From the NCBI GenBank assembly GCA_016281915.1, contig JAEEJO010000032.1:1-64000 (forward strand): a stretch of DNA of 64,000 bases, written 5' to 3'. Shown piece by piece: positions 63,318 to 64,000 of this stretch. This DNA is from Clostridiales bacterium. GTDB lineage: Bacteria; Bacillota; Clostridia; Oscillospirales; UBA644. The first letter of the stretch is position 1. The number at the start of each line of letters is the position of its first letter. The position numbers and the translations under genes were made by a program. The notes beneath the pieces are model-generated. The model saw nothing but the letters and a program-made list of their open reading frames with translations, searched no databases and was not told the DNA's origin.

Positions 63318-64000
63318 TGCTGCGTGTTTTTACTCTTTACAGCGGCAGCAGCGGCAACTGCACGGTAATAGATGTTGACGGCAGAGTGATTCTTATAGAC
63401 GCGGGCTGCGGAGTTAAAAAAACGCAGAAAGCGCTCTGCACGGCAGGACTTTCTCTTGATGCAGCGGAAGGCATCTTTGTCACTCACGAGCATTCCGACC
63501 ACGTTGCGGGACTTCAGACTATCTGCAAACATTTCAGAATTCCCGTCATATCAAATCAGGCAACTCTTGATGCGTTTTACCGTGATAACAGCACGTTTGA
63601 TACTTCCCTTTTCTGCGTAATGCCAACCGGGGCAACGGCGGCAAGAGACGATTTTGAGGTCACTTCTTTCCGTTCGCCTCATGACAGCGCGGAATGCGTG
63701 GGTTACCGAATAACAACAAAATACGGTGACGTTGGTGTTCTTACCGATGCCGGAGAGGGCACGCCTGAAATAAAAGCGGCCTTGAAAGGCTGCAAAACAC
63801 TTGTTTTTGAGTCTAATCACGACAGAAACATGCTGCAGACGGGCCCGTATCCTTATTACCTCAAAAGACGCATATCAGGACCTAACGGTCATCTTTCAAA
63901 CGACCAGTCCGCTGAAATGCTTTCGGATTTTGCCGATTTTGGCGCAAAAAAAATAATCCTTGCTCATCTAAGCAAAGAAAACAATACTCCGCACGTGGCG
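63317..64000 (+). CDS. MBL-fold metallo-hydrolase, WalJ/YycJ-like (cut by window end)
   Basis: Partial gene; 228 codons are visible before the window ends. VFTLYSGSSGNCTVIDVDG and LIDAGCG form the start typical of the YycJ/WalJ group, and VTHEHSDHVAGL is the HxHxDH zinc motif. Further conserved parts are FRSPHDSAECVGYRI, GVLTDAGEGT, LVFESNHDRNML and the GHLSNDQSAEML block. WalJ-type proteins are linked to the WalKR wall-stress system and to coordination of division and replication, and are 5'-exonuclease-like. Start ATG overlaps the murA stop by one base. Confidence 0.92.
   Translation, partial: MLRVFTLYSGSSGNCTVIDVDGRVILIDAGCGVKKTQKALCTAGLSLDAAEGIFVTHEHSDHVAGLQTICKHFRIPVISNQATLDAFYRDNSTFDTSLFCVMPTGATAARDDFEVTSFRSPHDSAECVGYRITTKYGDVGVLTDAGEGTPEIKAALKGCKTLVFESNHDRNMLQTGPYPYYLKRRISGPNGHLSNDQSAEMLSDFADFGAKKIILAHLSKENNTPHVA

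Overview
The window looks like chromosomal DNA of an anaerobic Gram-positive Bacillota, most likely a gut-type member of the class Clostridia. This is inferred, not computed. Evidence: AGGAGG-type ribosome binding sites, TTGACA-N17-TATAAT promoters, many intrinsic terminators, lipobox lipoproteins, a DnaD/DnaI-type helicase-loading pair, an ECF-type RibU under an FMN riboswitch, type III glutamine synthetase, and carbohydrate genes (GH130, GH123-like, sialidase, L-rhamnose isomerase). I see no rRNA, tRNA, CRISPR array, insertion sequence or prophage module. It reads as a normal, densely coded chromosome.

Layout. 1-3.4 kb (minus): phosphate block with a Na/Pi cotransporter (cut by the window edge), a HAD-IIA phosphatase and a PhoR/PhoP pair preceded by Pho-box-like repeats. 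3.8-10.3 kb (minus): one five-gene unit, dnaD, dnaC/dnaI, rlmA-like, a GH123/DUF4091-like protein and glnN. 10.4-14.8 kb (plus): a small membrane protein and a 1206-residue Ig-like lipoprotein. 14.9-20.4 kb (minus): rhaA-icd-gpmI and a U32 peptidase-family gene. 20.4-26.3 kb (plus): a small conserved protein, an unknown lipoprotein, a sodium:solute symporter, a sugar isomerase/epimerase-like protein and two acetyltransferases. 26.3-35.2 kb (minus): a possible eight-gene unit, thuA-like, Gfo/Idh/MocA, two paralogous solute-binding lipoproteins, rmuC, cysteine desulfurase, thiI, pncC. 35.3-40.3 kb (plus): an HD phosphohydrolase, gdhA, a small lipoprotein and a PARG-type macrodomain fusion. 40.5-45.1 kb (minus): redox cluster (two iron-sulfur-flavoprotein-like proteins, flavodoxin, OhrR-like MarR regulator, glutathione peroxidase, ferritin-like protein), then a TetR regulator, a two-helix membrane protein and a DUF4177 protein. 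45.5-50.1 kb (plus): a two-component pair with an intracellular sialidase-like protein, then ilvE. 50.1-51.5 kb (minus): dCMP deaminase and an anchored surface protein. 51.6-57.8 kb (plus): an unknown protein, two more solute-binding lipoproteins, a GH130 phosphorylase-like enzyme and a radical SAM protein. 57.8-58.7 kb (minus): ribU with its FMN riboswitch. 58.7-64 kb (plus): prfA, a membrane protein, a LysM-G5-M23 peptidase, murA and a WalJ-like metallo-hydrolase cut by the window edge.

How the genes fit together. Three themes recur: sugar capture and breakdown (four solute-binding lipoproteins, symporter, rhaA, GH130, GH123-like, sialidase, ThuA/Gfo), nitrogen assimilation (glnN, gdhA, icd supplying 2-oxoglutarate, ilvE) and redox defence. 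The four solute-binding lipoproteins have no ABC permease genes beside them, and two of the transcripts carry a terminator-like hairpin just before a binding-protein gene. No single strikingly new system stands out. The best leads are the PARG fusion protein, these orphan binding-protein loci with their leader hairpins, the tandem palindromes before the thuA-like gene, and a few unassigned small genes.
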